Shown piece by piece: positions 39,230 to 51,300 of a DNA stretch of 64,000 bases. Location of the stretch: contig JAFMOC010000235.1 in the NCBI GenBank assembly GCA_019802505.1, positions 464,501 through 528,500 on the forward strand, read 5' to 3'. This DNA comes from Corydoras sp. C115 (taxonomy: Eukaryota > Chordata > Actinopteri > Siluriformes > Callichthyidae). How positions within the stretch are numbered: position 1 is the first letter of the stretch; each line of letters starts with the position of its first letter. Under the pieces are notes generated by a model. That model had not been told where the DNA came from and did no database searches. It saw only the letters and a list, made by a program, of their open reading frames with translations. Both the position numbers and the translations under genes were made by a program.

Positions 39230-42200
39230 CATATATGACTTACTCATTGTCATGCTGTCAACAATCCTGCAAGTCAAGAAAACTAAAGCAGAGAAATGAG
39301 ACACTCTTGAGCATATTGTACAAATTTATCTCACGTATGGGAAATGACAGGGGTCCCCTGTGATCCTCTGCATTCCTGTAAAATAAAAACATTAAGGGGG
39401 AGTGTGGAGTTGTGTAAACGCACAGGAGACATTTTATTTGAATGTAAGGCAGACATAGAAGCGAGGACAGGCGGATAGATGCTTGAATTTGAGTAAACCT
39501 GAGTCTTGTTATGAAGACTGTCTATATCAGGAAAATTCAACAGCCAATAATTGGAAGCTGTTTTCTCTATTCACGGAAGTGAAAGAGAGAGGGTGTGTGT
39601 GGGAGTGTGAATCTACACTTACATGGCAAAGGACTCAGGTGTTAACCAGAGATGAGCTTGTAACTTGCTACTATTATGGAGATACGAAACTGGCTCCCAG
39701 TCAAATGCATAAGTAATCCTTTAAAAGAAAAACAGATGAATGAAGGTTGAAGTAGAAATATATGTTTTTATAATATTTTTTTTAATGCAGGCAAAATAAA
39801 TATTTAATAAGAAACCAAAAAAGTTTAAATACATCACAGTTCTATGAAAACACAGTGAAAATACAGTGACTGGACTTTTTCTAATCAGCATAAAACTTGT
39901 CCTTTTAAAATCAGCCCTCTTGGAAGCCACTTTGTGCTGCCTCTGCAGGGCATTTCTTTGTGTTCGGTGTGGAAAATCAGCACTGTACACTGTGATTTAA
40001 CAAAGGGAAGCTGATTATTTTGGTGCTATCACAATCATTTTCTTTCAAAGCTTGTTCTGTTAGTTCTGGGACTGATCCCAAAGATTAAAGAAGTGAAGCA
40101 TCTGATTTAACTCTGAGCAGAACTGAACTCAGAACTCGGTTCCAGCATCCTCTGAGAAAAAAATATGTCTAGAGACATGTTGAGAGCTTTAAAGAATTTT
40201 AACCGGATACACAAACACTGCACAGCAAAGTTTTTGAATTCACCACCACTTATGATGACAAATTGCTCTTCAAAGTGTTAAAAAAAATTCCTGTGACTCA
40301 GGTGGGAGCTCTGCATTGAGACCCTTCTGATTGGCAAAACTCACCTGGTGGCTGATTGTACGTAACGAGACGTCTAAAGGAACTCAACATGGGGTATAAG
40401 AGCATTGTTTTCATTTACAACAACTCCTCCAGCACATTCACACCAATTCCCTGTCTAAAAAAACAGTCTCCTGATAATTGTATGGTGGAATATAGAGGAA
40501 CCCAGCATTAAAAGCACAGTAATCAGAAAAGACAATTTTGTGTAAAAATATTAATATATTACTGAATATAAAGTCAATTAGCTGGACAGACATTCCAGCC
40601 GCCTGTCAAATTTTGATGTAATGTAGCTGTTCAAAATCATATACAAATCATATGCTCACATACAAAAAAGCTTACCTTTTTGTAATATACTGGAAAAAGT
40701 ATTAGAGTGTAGGTATGAAAAAAGGCATTTTGACTAAAAAAAAAAAACACTTTAATATTAGGTCCTGAACCAAACTAAAATATAGGACAGAAACATTAAA
40801 CCTAAATATTTACATAGCAGACTTTTCATTAACTTTACTTGCAAACATTATTTTCATTGCAGCATGATCCTACAGTGTGTAACACTTTCACCCATCAGAT
40901 AATATAGGGTTTGATTAGCAGAAGACACAGTGTACTTACTACGTAATGTCTTCATAGGTTTCTAACAAAGACCTCTGGATTTTGCTCACAATCCAAAAAT
41001 AAGATAGTAGGTCAATTGGTAATGCTAAACTGCCCCTAGAAGTGAACCTGCAGAACCTGAGTGTCTGCTAAACTATAGCCTGCTGACCACTCTGTCTGTG
41101 AATGCTGGTATTATCCACACTGATCAGGATGAATATGTAAGAAAAAAAATACACGGATTCATTACTTGATGTTTAATTTAGATCTTTTAAGTTGTATATA
41201 TATTTTAGAGACTATATCCACATTTCAAAAACTGTCCATCACTTTATTCATTTATATCTCTATATTACAGTAAGTTGGTATTTGGCATTTGTTGTAAGCC
41301 TTAAACTGGAACCCATATCTGTCCTGTGATCACCACAGTAAGATGAGACTTTTGATTACAGTGGTTTTCTCTTTATCATTTTAAAAGTAATAAGAAAAGA
41401 TAATATTATTTATGTTATGCTTCTCAAAGGAGTTAAGAATCGACCCAAAAATGAGCAAGCCAGAGGTGATGGGGTAGAAATAACCTCCCTATTACTTAGC
41501 CTTGATTGTTCACTCTCATCTGTGATACAAGAAAGTGTCAGAAAAAGCCCTGAGGGCACTTTTGTTCATTGTGAGGAGGAGGAGAGTCATTGTATAGCAC
41601 AGATGAAAAAAGGCTGGCTATTGAGTGTCTATTTCTGTGGCATTACATACTACAATACCCTTTCACCCTTGGTGTGACCAAGCACCTCTGAAGTGTCTTT
41701 CTCACACGAAGAATGCAATCTTACAGGTCATTTATTGGTGTCCGATTCTGGTGTGTCTTAAGTTCACTGTAGTCCAGAGACAGAGGTCAGAGAGGGTACC
41801 AGATGATACCACTGATTTCCACTGCGTCAGATCAGTGGGGTGTTGTAGGCATGGCTTATAGTTGATAGAATAAATGATGCGAATAGCCATACCCAATTAA
41901 AACCATATTCTATAACCAAACGCTTCTGTCATTTTGGATTAAATTGAGTTAGAAATGCAGATGTACACATGTTGAATATTGTGTTGTGGTCAGTTAACAG
42001 CTAGTTAACTAGGGATTTAACAGACTGCACATGACAAACTCAGTCTGGCCCAGATTTTCAGATTCCTCTTAGGAACCATAATGTCATAATTATAGTTTCA
42101 CGTTTCCCACCATCAGAAGTTCACAGTATGAGGTGACACTGAAGAACACATATGCAATGAGTCTGCCAAACGTGTCTGAGAGCTTTGAGATTCTGGGGCA

Positions 42201-44621
42201 ACGGCACCAAATATATGCCATGCAAATCAGGGCATCCTGCTTATTTTTGGAACGTGCCTTTTGATGCTGTTCAAGGAGCCCAGCTTCTCCAGAATGCACA
42301 TGGTTTCAACACTGCAGCATTTCAATAAGTTTGCAAATTTCTGAACATTTTAGGAAACACAGCAGACAGAGTCAATGGGACCCTACAGTCTGTAAAGCAG
42401 CTTTCTCTGTCAGCCATCAGAGAGTCATGATCTCCTCCTGTCACAGAATAATAGTCTTAATTAAAAGCCTAGTTTTTTTCTGCTCTTTTGTTCTCCTGAA
42501 TAATTAAGTGAATTTTATCGACACCTTCCTCTTTCTTGGCAACTTACGGGCCTCAGGGTCATGTTTGGGCCTTTGAATGTTAGATTTTTACCTGCATAAA
42601 CTCAACGGAAGATAAAAATCTAATTTAAAGAGGTGTATTTTGGCTAACTATATAGGTAGGCATGTGCAGAAGATGGGTTTTTCATTTACTGGGTCTTTGC
42701 TGTGGTTGCAATAGCTCTGCAGGTGTGTCACCTGTTTGACCTTTAACAGTTTGACCTTTTTATTAAAGCAGTGGTTGTCTTTTTCCAGCCTTGGAAGTAT
42801 GTTTTTCCCTGTTAAAATGTCAATATCTTTGATGATTGGGATAATAACCCACAAAATTTGGGCCGGCCTAATCGCTGGAGTTCGGTTAATGCCAAGGTGC
42901 TCAAGTTTGCATACATTTACTCTAAATGCTTCATTAAAGATTACATATATTTCCTTAATTGGAGTGGCAAAGTCTCAGTAGAGCTTTCTTTTGGTGATCT
43001 TATGCTGCAAATAGTGTCATAGAATACTTTACTGCTAGTCACATTATTGTAACATCCTGCGTTTTATGGCGCATCTTACACAGCGAGAGGAAAACTTAGT
43101 CAACGTCAAAATAAGAAAGAGGTAAGAAATAAAGAAAGAGCATAAAGTCAGTTTCAAGGCTTCTCTCAGCTTGCTTTCATAATTCATCTTCTCTCCATGT
43201 TAAGAGTACTATGGCTGATAAAAAGGCTGATCTGCAGTAGGTGCTTCCATCAACTATCTGGTTCATCATCGAGAGCTCGGAGAGTATGTGAGAAAAAGTA
43301 CTGAGACAGATTCCAGTGTGGGCCGCAATGCAGACAGATTACCATGCAGTTCAAACACTCTCTTTATGTTCTGTTGACTTATGCAAGCTTAAGTGGAGCA
43401 CAGCTGCAGAGCATCAAAGAGAAAAATCAGCCAACCAGTTAAGAGGGAGCTATACTCAGGCAGAAAGAAAATGACTGCAAAATGAATGCAAAGGGAAAGA
43501 AAAAGACATTAGAAGGTCATGAGATGTCCAATAGGTCCAGTGAATCTTTAATGTGTGACTTTACCATGAAATGAGCGATACACAAAGATTCCAATAGATA
43601 TGGTTGTCTATATTAGTCACGACATTTTACACAATCTAAAAAGGTTATTATTCCCGCAAAGGACTTAGAGAGATGAGGGTTTAGAAGTCAGAGCAAAAAA
43701 GAGGGCAATTTTTAATAGAGACATATGGCCTGTCAGGAAATCTCTAAAAGCGAGGCGAAATCATTACTTTAAGTCAGCAACACGTCTATTGTGCCATTTT
43801 GCAGACGCATAGCTTGGGAAAGAGTCATGAAGAAGCACCAAGGATTTCTCACCCAACAGCCACTAAATTTCAGTAGATAATAAAAATATCTTTCCTTATT
43901 CACCTCTGAAACAGTTCAGTCATGTGCTTCAGTATGGTATGACATGGTAAAGTAAGTTACCCTCATTGGACATTAAAGCCATATATCTATTGAAGACTAA
44001 TGTTTTTATGGGTATTAATTGTTTAAAATTATTTAAAAGTACAGAATTTTCAGAAGACATTTTATACATTGCACAGTTTCTCAATATTTATAATTCAATT
44101 GCTGCTTATTAAAGGGTTTATTTTTTTAAACAGTGGATCTGCCCCTTTTCAATCCCTCTCTCATTTGCAAAAGAAAGAAACTCAAAATTCTCCTCTTTTG
44201 TATGCATACAATGCTGTGGCAGATCAGCTCGACAACAACCAAACCACCGGCAGGTTTTTAATGAAAAGTACAAAGGCGTAGTTTAGAGAAACTTCAAATG
44301 CACCATTCTGAGGTCTCTGAGCTTTCAAACGTGTTTTTTTCAGGTGCCTTTCGGGTCACAGTAAAACACCAAAGAATTTTTTCTGAAGAGAGGGGACGAT
44401 AATGGTATGTCCTCAGTCACATCATGTCTGGGGAAGTGGAATGTCACAGATTTTCATTTTGAAGGTCATCGCCATTGCAACCACTTGAGACCGGTCTATC
44501 ACATAAATTGCTTCTCAGTGACTTCATCATTTTAGGTGGCAGAGAGAACAAGAAAGGCAGAATAACAGACAAAGAGATTGGGAATGTGTGCATGTGCATG
44601 TGTGTGTGAGAGAAATAGTGT

Positions 44622-44646
44622 AAGAGAGAGAGAGAGAGAGAGAGAG
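44622..44646. repeat. (AG)n microsatellite
   Basis: About 12 AG units, with a second short run after TACG. Confidence 0.95.
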
Positions 44647-45480
44647 TACGAGAGAGAGACATTGGTGACTGGAACAAATTGCTTTTAATCCACAGATCAC
44701 AGAATGGGGTCATAGATCGATAGTTTGCTAGGGTTGGTAAAACAGTTTAGCCAAAAACTAATGCTAGAACTTTATGTTGATCAAGTAAACAAAGTTAAAA
44801 AAAAAAAAAAGTTTTTAAAAAGTGCCATTTTTGTCTGACCAGGAATTGACATGTTTTATGATCCTTAATATTGGAAATGCTTGATGTCACATGCAGATAA
44901 GGATGTGCTTGTACATCTCTAGTCTGTATCAGTATTATTGCATGTGGTGACTACATGGCACAACACTGATATGTCTGATATAAGATTCAGCAGCACTGTC
45001 ACTAGATTGACCATACTGATGAGCATCTGCCACAAAAAGCATTGCAACTCACTGATTTCAATCCAGCTGTGGAACTGAAAAAGTGCTGGGGAGCAAAAAT
45101 TAGTAAACCAGTGGCTGCCTGTTTAGCTCGCAGTCATAATCATCATCAAAAGTGGAAACCAGTGGCTAGTGTGCCATCTCTGACAGCAGGGTAGCAGGCA
45201 GTCATAACCGAATGGCTTTGCGACAGCCGGGAAAGGCAAAGGGTCATTGAGCATGTGGCTTAATGTCGAAAAGATGAAGCTTGTTCCTTATATAATGACT
45301 AGCCTAGAGTTTGTAAGATGATGATTTATGTGCTATTCTGTGTTCCTCAACATATAATCACTTATGCAATCATACACCATTTTAAAATGACACTATGCAT
45401 ATAAAGTGCATATAAAAACAAATCACTTGCTTTTTTAATTAATTTTAAAGATCATTTAAGCATTAAACAAGGTTTTAATT

Positions 45481-45535
45481 GAGATAAGATAGACCTTTAT
45501 TTGTCCCACAATGGGGAAATTCCCAATTATTGTTC
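45481..45535 (+). repeat. LINE-tail-like fish repeat fragment
   Basis: The motif GAGATAAGATAGACCTTTAT, then TTGTCCCACAATGGGGAAAT, is shared by many teleost repeats and resembles 3' ends of CR1/Rex-like LINEs. No LINE reading frame is present. Confidence 0.45.
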
Positions 45536-45682
45536 ATATTACTGGTACTAGTTATGCTGAACACTATGCCACAGTATAAAATCTAAATTTATTATAATCA
45601 TAAATGCTTTGTAATATCATTAGAAAAACTGACAAATACATGTATACAGTATACATAATGCATGTTCTGTAAAGGTATAGCT

Positions 45683-45760
45683 ACATTTCCCTTTAGCCTT
45701 CCCTTTAAATGATTTTTTCCAAAGTGACTTACAATTGAAAGTTCTTATAGAAGTCAGTAA
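45683..45760 (+). repeat. Decayed copy of the AAAGCGACTTACA-type fish repeat
   Basis: TTTTTTCCAAAGTGACTTAC corresponds to the core at 19437-19497 with several substitutions. Confidence 0.3.
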
Positions 45761-45839
45761 GTCAAGGAGGAACCAGCTGAGCTGCAGCATTTTCATGACG
45801 TAAAACTTTTTGGATGAACTGGAACCAATATTGTTATCC

Positions 45840-46000
45840 TACATGGGTGTTTAAGCAGAGAGATGCTGTTCTGGGTAAATATGCAAACATCACAGACACA
45901 GACACACTCCAAAATCTTTAAGAAAGCTTTTCCCAGAGGAGTGAAATCTGTTATGGCTGCAAAGAGAGAAATAACTTCGAATAAGGTGTCATAAAAGCTT
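45840..46000 (-). mobile_element. Tail fragment of the same DNA-transposon-like repeat
   Basis: The segment contains CACACTCCAAAATCTTTAAG and CCCAGAGGAGTGAAATCTGT, then ATGGCTGCAAAGAG. These are the end motifs of the repeat seen at 34489-34850, in the same orientation. Only the terminal third remains. Confidence 0.4.
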
Positions 46001-46367
46001 CTCTAGTCATTGTATAAGTGTCAAATTTTTTTTATCTATATCGTGTGTCAATAGATCTGCTGTGAGATGTATTTCTCTGAAGTCGTGCATCGCTCCTGCT
46101 CTGAATCTCCGTTCTCATCAAAAGTAAAAGGTAAAAGACATCACTGTGAAAGTTTGGAAAGTCATGAAGTTAGCTAAAGCTTATGACTCATTTTGCCAAC
46201 AGGCTTGTACAAAATGTCTCTTGCTGTCTTCCTACATTTTTATTTTTTGTTTCTTTGAACTGGAATATGATCCTCGTATCATAGCAATGCACAATGTGTT
46301 GCTCACAGGCTGTTGAACTACTTTCAGATTTGTTCTGTCCTGACACCTTTTTACTTTAAATGTGTCA

Positions 46368-47084
46368 TTCATTCATTCATTCATTCATTATCTCCCGCTT
46401 TATCCTCTATTAGGGTCGCGGTGGGGTTCCCCATGCCCATCCAGGGGAGAACGTCTCGGGCGCTGGGCAGATAGACCCAGGACAGGGCGCCAATCCATCG
46501 CTGGGCACACACTCACACACACAGACACACTCTATATGGGGCAATTTTGAGAATTCAATTGACTTGAGGGCGGCACGGTGGCTGAGTGGTCAGCACGTTT
46601 GCCTCTCAGCGCTAGGGATTCCCGGTTCGAATCCCCATTTGGGTGGAGTTTCCATGTTCTCCCCGTGTCCGTGTGGGTTTCCTCCGGGTTCTCCGGTTTC
46701 CTCCCACAGTCCAAAAACATGGATCAAGTGAATTGAATTCTCAAAATTGCCCCATATAGAGTGTGTCTGTGTGAGTGAGTGTGTGCCCAGCGATGGATTG
46801 GCGCTCTGTCCTGGGTCTATCTGCCCAGCGCCCGAGATGTTCTCCCCTGGATGGGCATGGGGAACCCCACCGCGACCCTAATAGAGGATAAAGCGGGAGA
46901 TAATGAATGAATGAATGAATTGACTTGATCCATGTTTTTGGACTGTGGGAGGAAACCGGAGAACCCGGAGGAAACCCACACAGACACGGGGAGAACATGG
47001 AAACTCCACCCAGATGGGGATTCGAACCGGGAATCCCTAGCACTGAGAGGCGAACGTGCTAACCACTAAGCCACCGTGCCGCCC
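46368..47084 (-). mobile_element. Outer SINE-like copy, split by a nested copy
   Basis: A minus-orientation element whose 3' part is at 46368-46567 and 5' part at 46918-47084. It is flanked by exact 12-bp copies of TTAAATGTGTCA at 46356-46367 and 47085-47096. Its right end, read on the minus strand, starts GGGCGGCACGGTGGCTTAGT, with a B box (GGTTCGAATCC). A second copy interrupts it. Removing the insert and one copy of the inner duplication leaves a complete element. Confidence 0.9.
46568..46917 (+). mobile_element. Inner SINE-like copy inserted in the outer one
   Basis: A complete plus-orientation copy, about 350 bp, starting GGGCGGCACGGTGGCTGAGT and ending in GAATGAATG. It is flanked by exact 11-bp copies of AATTGACTTGA (46557-46567 and 46918-46928) taken from the outer element. 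It carries A and B boxes like the copy at 37558. Confidence 0.9.
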
Positions 47085-47096
47085 TTAAATGTGTCA

Positions 47097-48349
47097 ATAG
47101 AATCTAATTGTTAAAACTCATGTCTTTCCAAGCATTCACCCTGTTTATCAGAGGTCAAATCTAAAATCGAACTTTTAGCCTTTTGGCAAAAAAACTGAGC
47201 TTTGGGAAGAAACAGCCATCACTGAGAAATGACGATAGACAAATGCAGGGTGTCCATTCCATACAAGAACAGATTCACAAACAAACAAAACATTCACAGG
47301 AGCATCTCCAGTTTAGATAATAGACATGTTTAAAGAATGTGAAAAGAAAGCCAGGGCTCAGTCATAGGGAGAACATACCAACTCCACATGACAGGACCCA
47401 GACCACCATAATCGTGCTGACAATGTGCTTTCCAGTGTGCCAATATACCATTGCGCCACCTTCTACCTGAACCAGTTACTGAAAGCCTCGGAGAACTCAC
47501 CTAAGCACAGGGAGGACATGCCGACTCCACACAAAAGACTCACATGGAATAGAAACTGGGGACTTTTTCTGTGAGGCAGTAGCGCCAACCACTGCACCAC
47601 CATGTTTCAGTATAACACACATTATTACAGATAATCAATAGCTGCATTGAAAACTGCAGATCATCGTGACAGTACTCACATTCATAACCTCTCATGTGTT
47701 TACTCTAACAATGCGGCTGCAGTGCTCAGTGCTTTCTATGTCTACTATGGCAAATAGCAAAGTCATATGACCCAGCAGCCACATAAAGCAACAGGAATAA
47801 AGTGTGTTATTTGTTCTGCTTGCCTCATTAGATCGAAGCTATTGAAGCAGAATGACAGAAATGAAGAGAGGAATAGACAGCGTCTCAGCCTCATTACCTA
47901 CTTCTAGATCACAAAACCCATTTCCACTATTGTAAATGCTACGACATCCTTTTCATACGGTGTCTGTGGACTTGTATCAATTGGCCATGTCTTTCATACA
48001 TGCATTGTCATCAGTAAATAAAAGAGTAATTCACTGGAACAGAGTTGTGTGAACAAAGAGTAAAGGAAAGTGCTATCCAGCAACCAGCCATTTTCTACAC
48101 TGCAATCCAGTTTTAATTCCAGACACACCGAAAAAAAAAAACACATTCACACAGAACCCAGGACCCTCGTGCTCTGATGGAAGAGCCACTAAATGGCAGT
48201 TTCTGATTATTAGCGAAAACCAGACTAGGTTACATCCAGTTTTGTTGTCAATAAAAACAGTTATGAATGACTATACATTTTTTCATTTTTAAGAAAAATG
48301 CACCTCATTTCATAATAAAATGGGAACAAAGCCCGATAAGTGTTTTTAA
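47097..48349. other. No gene; decayed SINE-like fragments
   Basis: Around 47330-47480, 47500-47610 and 48124-48195 the minus strand carries weak matches to the SINE-like element (for example GTTGGTATGTTCTCCCTATG and GGAGTCGGCATGTCCTCCCT). No coding sequence seen. Confidence 0.4.
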
Positions 48350-51300
48350 GGCATTTATTCATGAAATACACACTTTCAATTTTTCAACAAAAGCGTCCAT
48401 AAATTTGTAAGAAACTCCAGCCCATTTTTAAATCCAAAACTCCTGTACGTGTAGCCATGGAAATCAATCTAATTACATGTGCAATAAATAAATCATGATA
48501 CAGTTTATGAAAAGCAAAACGACACCGTGTTAAGTGCCAGAGTTTAACCCCCAAAAGATAAACTCACAAATAAAAAAAAAAAAAACATTAACAGTAAAAC
48601 ATTAGTGTGAGCCTCACAGGCACCTCTGAAATTGTATCTTATGTATGGTGAGGACAGAAATGATGTTGGAAACCTGAGCACCGGACAAAAAAAAAACATA
48701 AAAAGAAAAAGCAAAAATGGAGTTTTTCGAGCTGAAGCCAGGAACCATCTGAGAAATGTTATATTGCACATTTTTCCTCCTCAGAAACATAAAACATAAA
48801 TGCAGCACCAAAGCCGAAGTGAGATATTCTGAGTCGAAGCTGTTCAAAGAACAACATGACTGTAGTAGCCAAAGTAATAATACACACATCATTTAACATC
48901 CTGTAATAGAATTAGGGGGGGGGGGGGGGTAAGACTACATGTAAAAAGACTGAAACACAAAAAGCCTTACAGTGACACTTTCATTTTAAGCCCTGTATAT
49001 TTAAAAAGGAAAAAGATGAATACACATCACAAAAAACGAGCAGGCTTCAGCAAGTGTCCAATTTTTACAGTAGAAATAAATACGATTTAAGAAAGTTTGG
49101 AAAGCAACAAGTATTTATGGCTCATAAGACGATGCCACTGGGAAAGTTGGTCCTGAAAATCATTCACCATTAATACAATTCAAAAATAAACTAAATATAA
49201 TGCCACGAGAATGGTTTGTTAGGCCTGTTTATCCAATGGGTAATAAAACATCTGCATGAACCTGAAACACCTGGCAACCCACAATCACAGTCCAACCATT
49301 AGCACCCTTCAATCAGTGTAACCATAGCAATATGTTCTTGATGCAGTCCTATCATAGAGGCTTGCGCTGATGGGTCTTCACAATACCTCTATTATGTATC
49401 GATTATCTCCCCTTCTGCCTTTTACTCCGCACATGTGAACATGCGAGCACATGCTTGATTCAGCTTAATGTAAGGTGAGAACATTCAGAGACATGAAAAC
49501 GTGAGAAAGCCGGTGAATGAGAAACAATGTCAAACCTCCGTCAACAAGAGAGGTACCAGCAACTTCCAGAATTTAGATTTTTAAATTTTTGAAAAAATCA
49601 ATTATATATTAAGGGGTCATTTGCATGTTTTATAATATTTTCATGCATTTTAGTTTAGCAGCAATTTCTTGTTTGTTGTTGGGGCGATCTTTGCAAAGTT
49701 TTGACGAAAATTACAGGGTCATTATACAATCCAAAAAAAAAAAACCCAGTAAAGATTCCCATGTAAATCAAAGTGTTATTCTGTCTGACATCATCTTCAG
49801 TCATCGTGCCAGTCTCTGAATTCTGAGAATCGGTCACCTGATTGACGATATATGTTTACATGATGAACTTCGCATAGTAATAGTATGAAATGGATGGAAC
49901 CAATTTGTCAACTTCAATACCGAATCAGTGATCATCATTTAGTGTTCTCAAGACTGTGCATCTGTTGCTCTGTCGGTCTCTGTTCACAGTTTAACACAGA
50001 GTTCATTCAGTGATCTCTGGTAAAGGACCTTTATTTCCAATTTTATTCCCAGGGCAAGACTAGTCATTACAACCTGTCCCTTCACTGTCTGGATTAGTTC
50101 TCAGACAGCCGGTCGTTAATCGAAGCACCCTGATGTCCCAAAGAGATGGGAAAGGATAAACACTCAGATCCACTGTGAGAAAAACTACTGCATGTACAGT
50201 AGAGCTCACGCTCTTACAGAAGTGACATTGACCAGAGTATTTAAAAAGGAATATGATGTCAGGCAACTGGAAAGCCTCAGTAATACTTAGTAGTTCAAAA
50301 GATTTTTCATAGACTGACTGCAGTGGGGTGGTTCGATCCTGATTTCCAGTTTTCCTCTATTTTTGTGTGCTCTGCTTCCTGACCTCAACAGGATAACAGA
50401 GAAATAATACAACAAACACAAAAAGGCATCGTTTTTTCAGGCAGGCTGGAGGGAACACCTTTGTTACAAAATTTTAGAGCACCAGACACATTGAGAAAAT
50501 AGCGATAGAGATAGAGATTCATTATATCATCCACTGCTGAACTGAACAAAGATTGTAGGAAGGGTATAAAACATTAGCACCATTTGTCAGCCCAAAGCGA
50601 AAGAGAGAACCAGTTTGCACCATGGTAAAGAACCAAGAGGAACAAGAGCCAAGTCCATTTTTTCCATAATCCAGAACTGTACTCATTTAAAATATACTGA
50701 GTACAGCAAGTACTGAAGTAGCATGAAGTTCAACCATTTAAATGCATGTGTGTTGTGCATGGGACCATCTTCAAAAACACACTGTAGTAAACCGGTAATG
50801 TTTTCTCATGATCCCATCGAGTAATGAGCGATTACCTGATATACAAAACAAGCAATCGATCTACTATGTAAACCGCCAATGCATGAATACAGATCAAAAT
50901 AACAGTAAAAATAAAACCATGAATAAAAAAAAAAAAAAACAGCTTTAGAAATCAGTTCATAACATGGCTGCAGGACGGAATCTTTCACATTATAAAGACA
51001 TCACAAACATAAAACCAGAGTCATAATGTAACCGGCAAGAGATATGAAGCTAAACTCAATTTAGATCATGGCCAAAACACACGGTAGAACTTGAAGGCTT
51101 TATGATCATGAGATTTGGTCAAGCTGGTCGTGGTTTACCCGTGTGAAAGTGACACGCAGCATGCAGCAGAGAATTAGTTTCACCACGTAAGTATATTCCT
51201 ATATCAAAACTGATTGTTTCATTCCATCACTGAGACGCTGAAAGTCAGTAAATTGGACCGATGAGGAGAGCCCTTTGAAAACGTGCTCTTGGTTTAGATC

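Larger units (their letters stand above)
37913..46355. other. Gene-poor stretch
   Basis: No convincing exon. It contains a (GT)n tract at 39185-39226 and an (AG)n tract at 44622-44646. A minus-strand frame of about 109 codons (42648-42975) is open but unrecognised. A LINE-tail-like motif is at 45481-45535. Decayed SINE-like fragments may lie near 40969-41110. Confidence 0.45.

Noticed and set aside
44500..44713. 89-codon minus-strand frame rich in Leu/Ser
   Set aside because: Mostly translation of the (AG)n/(CT)n tract.
46362..47043. Several open frames of 60-100 codons with near-identical sequence
   Set aside because: They are translations of the SINE-like element in both orientations; the same peptides appear at 37548-37909 and 56054-56326.
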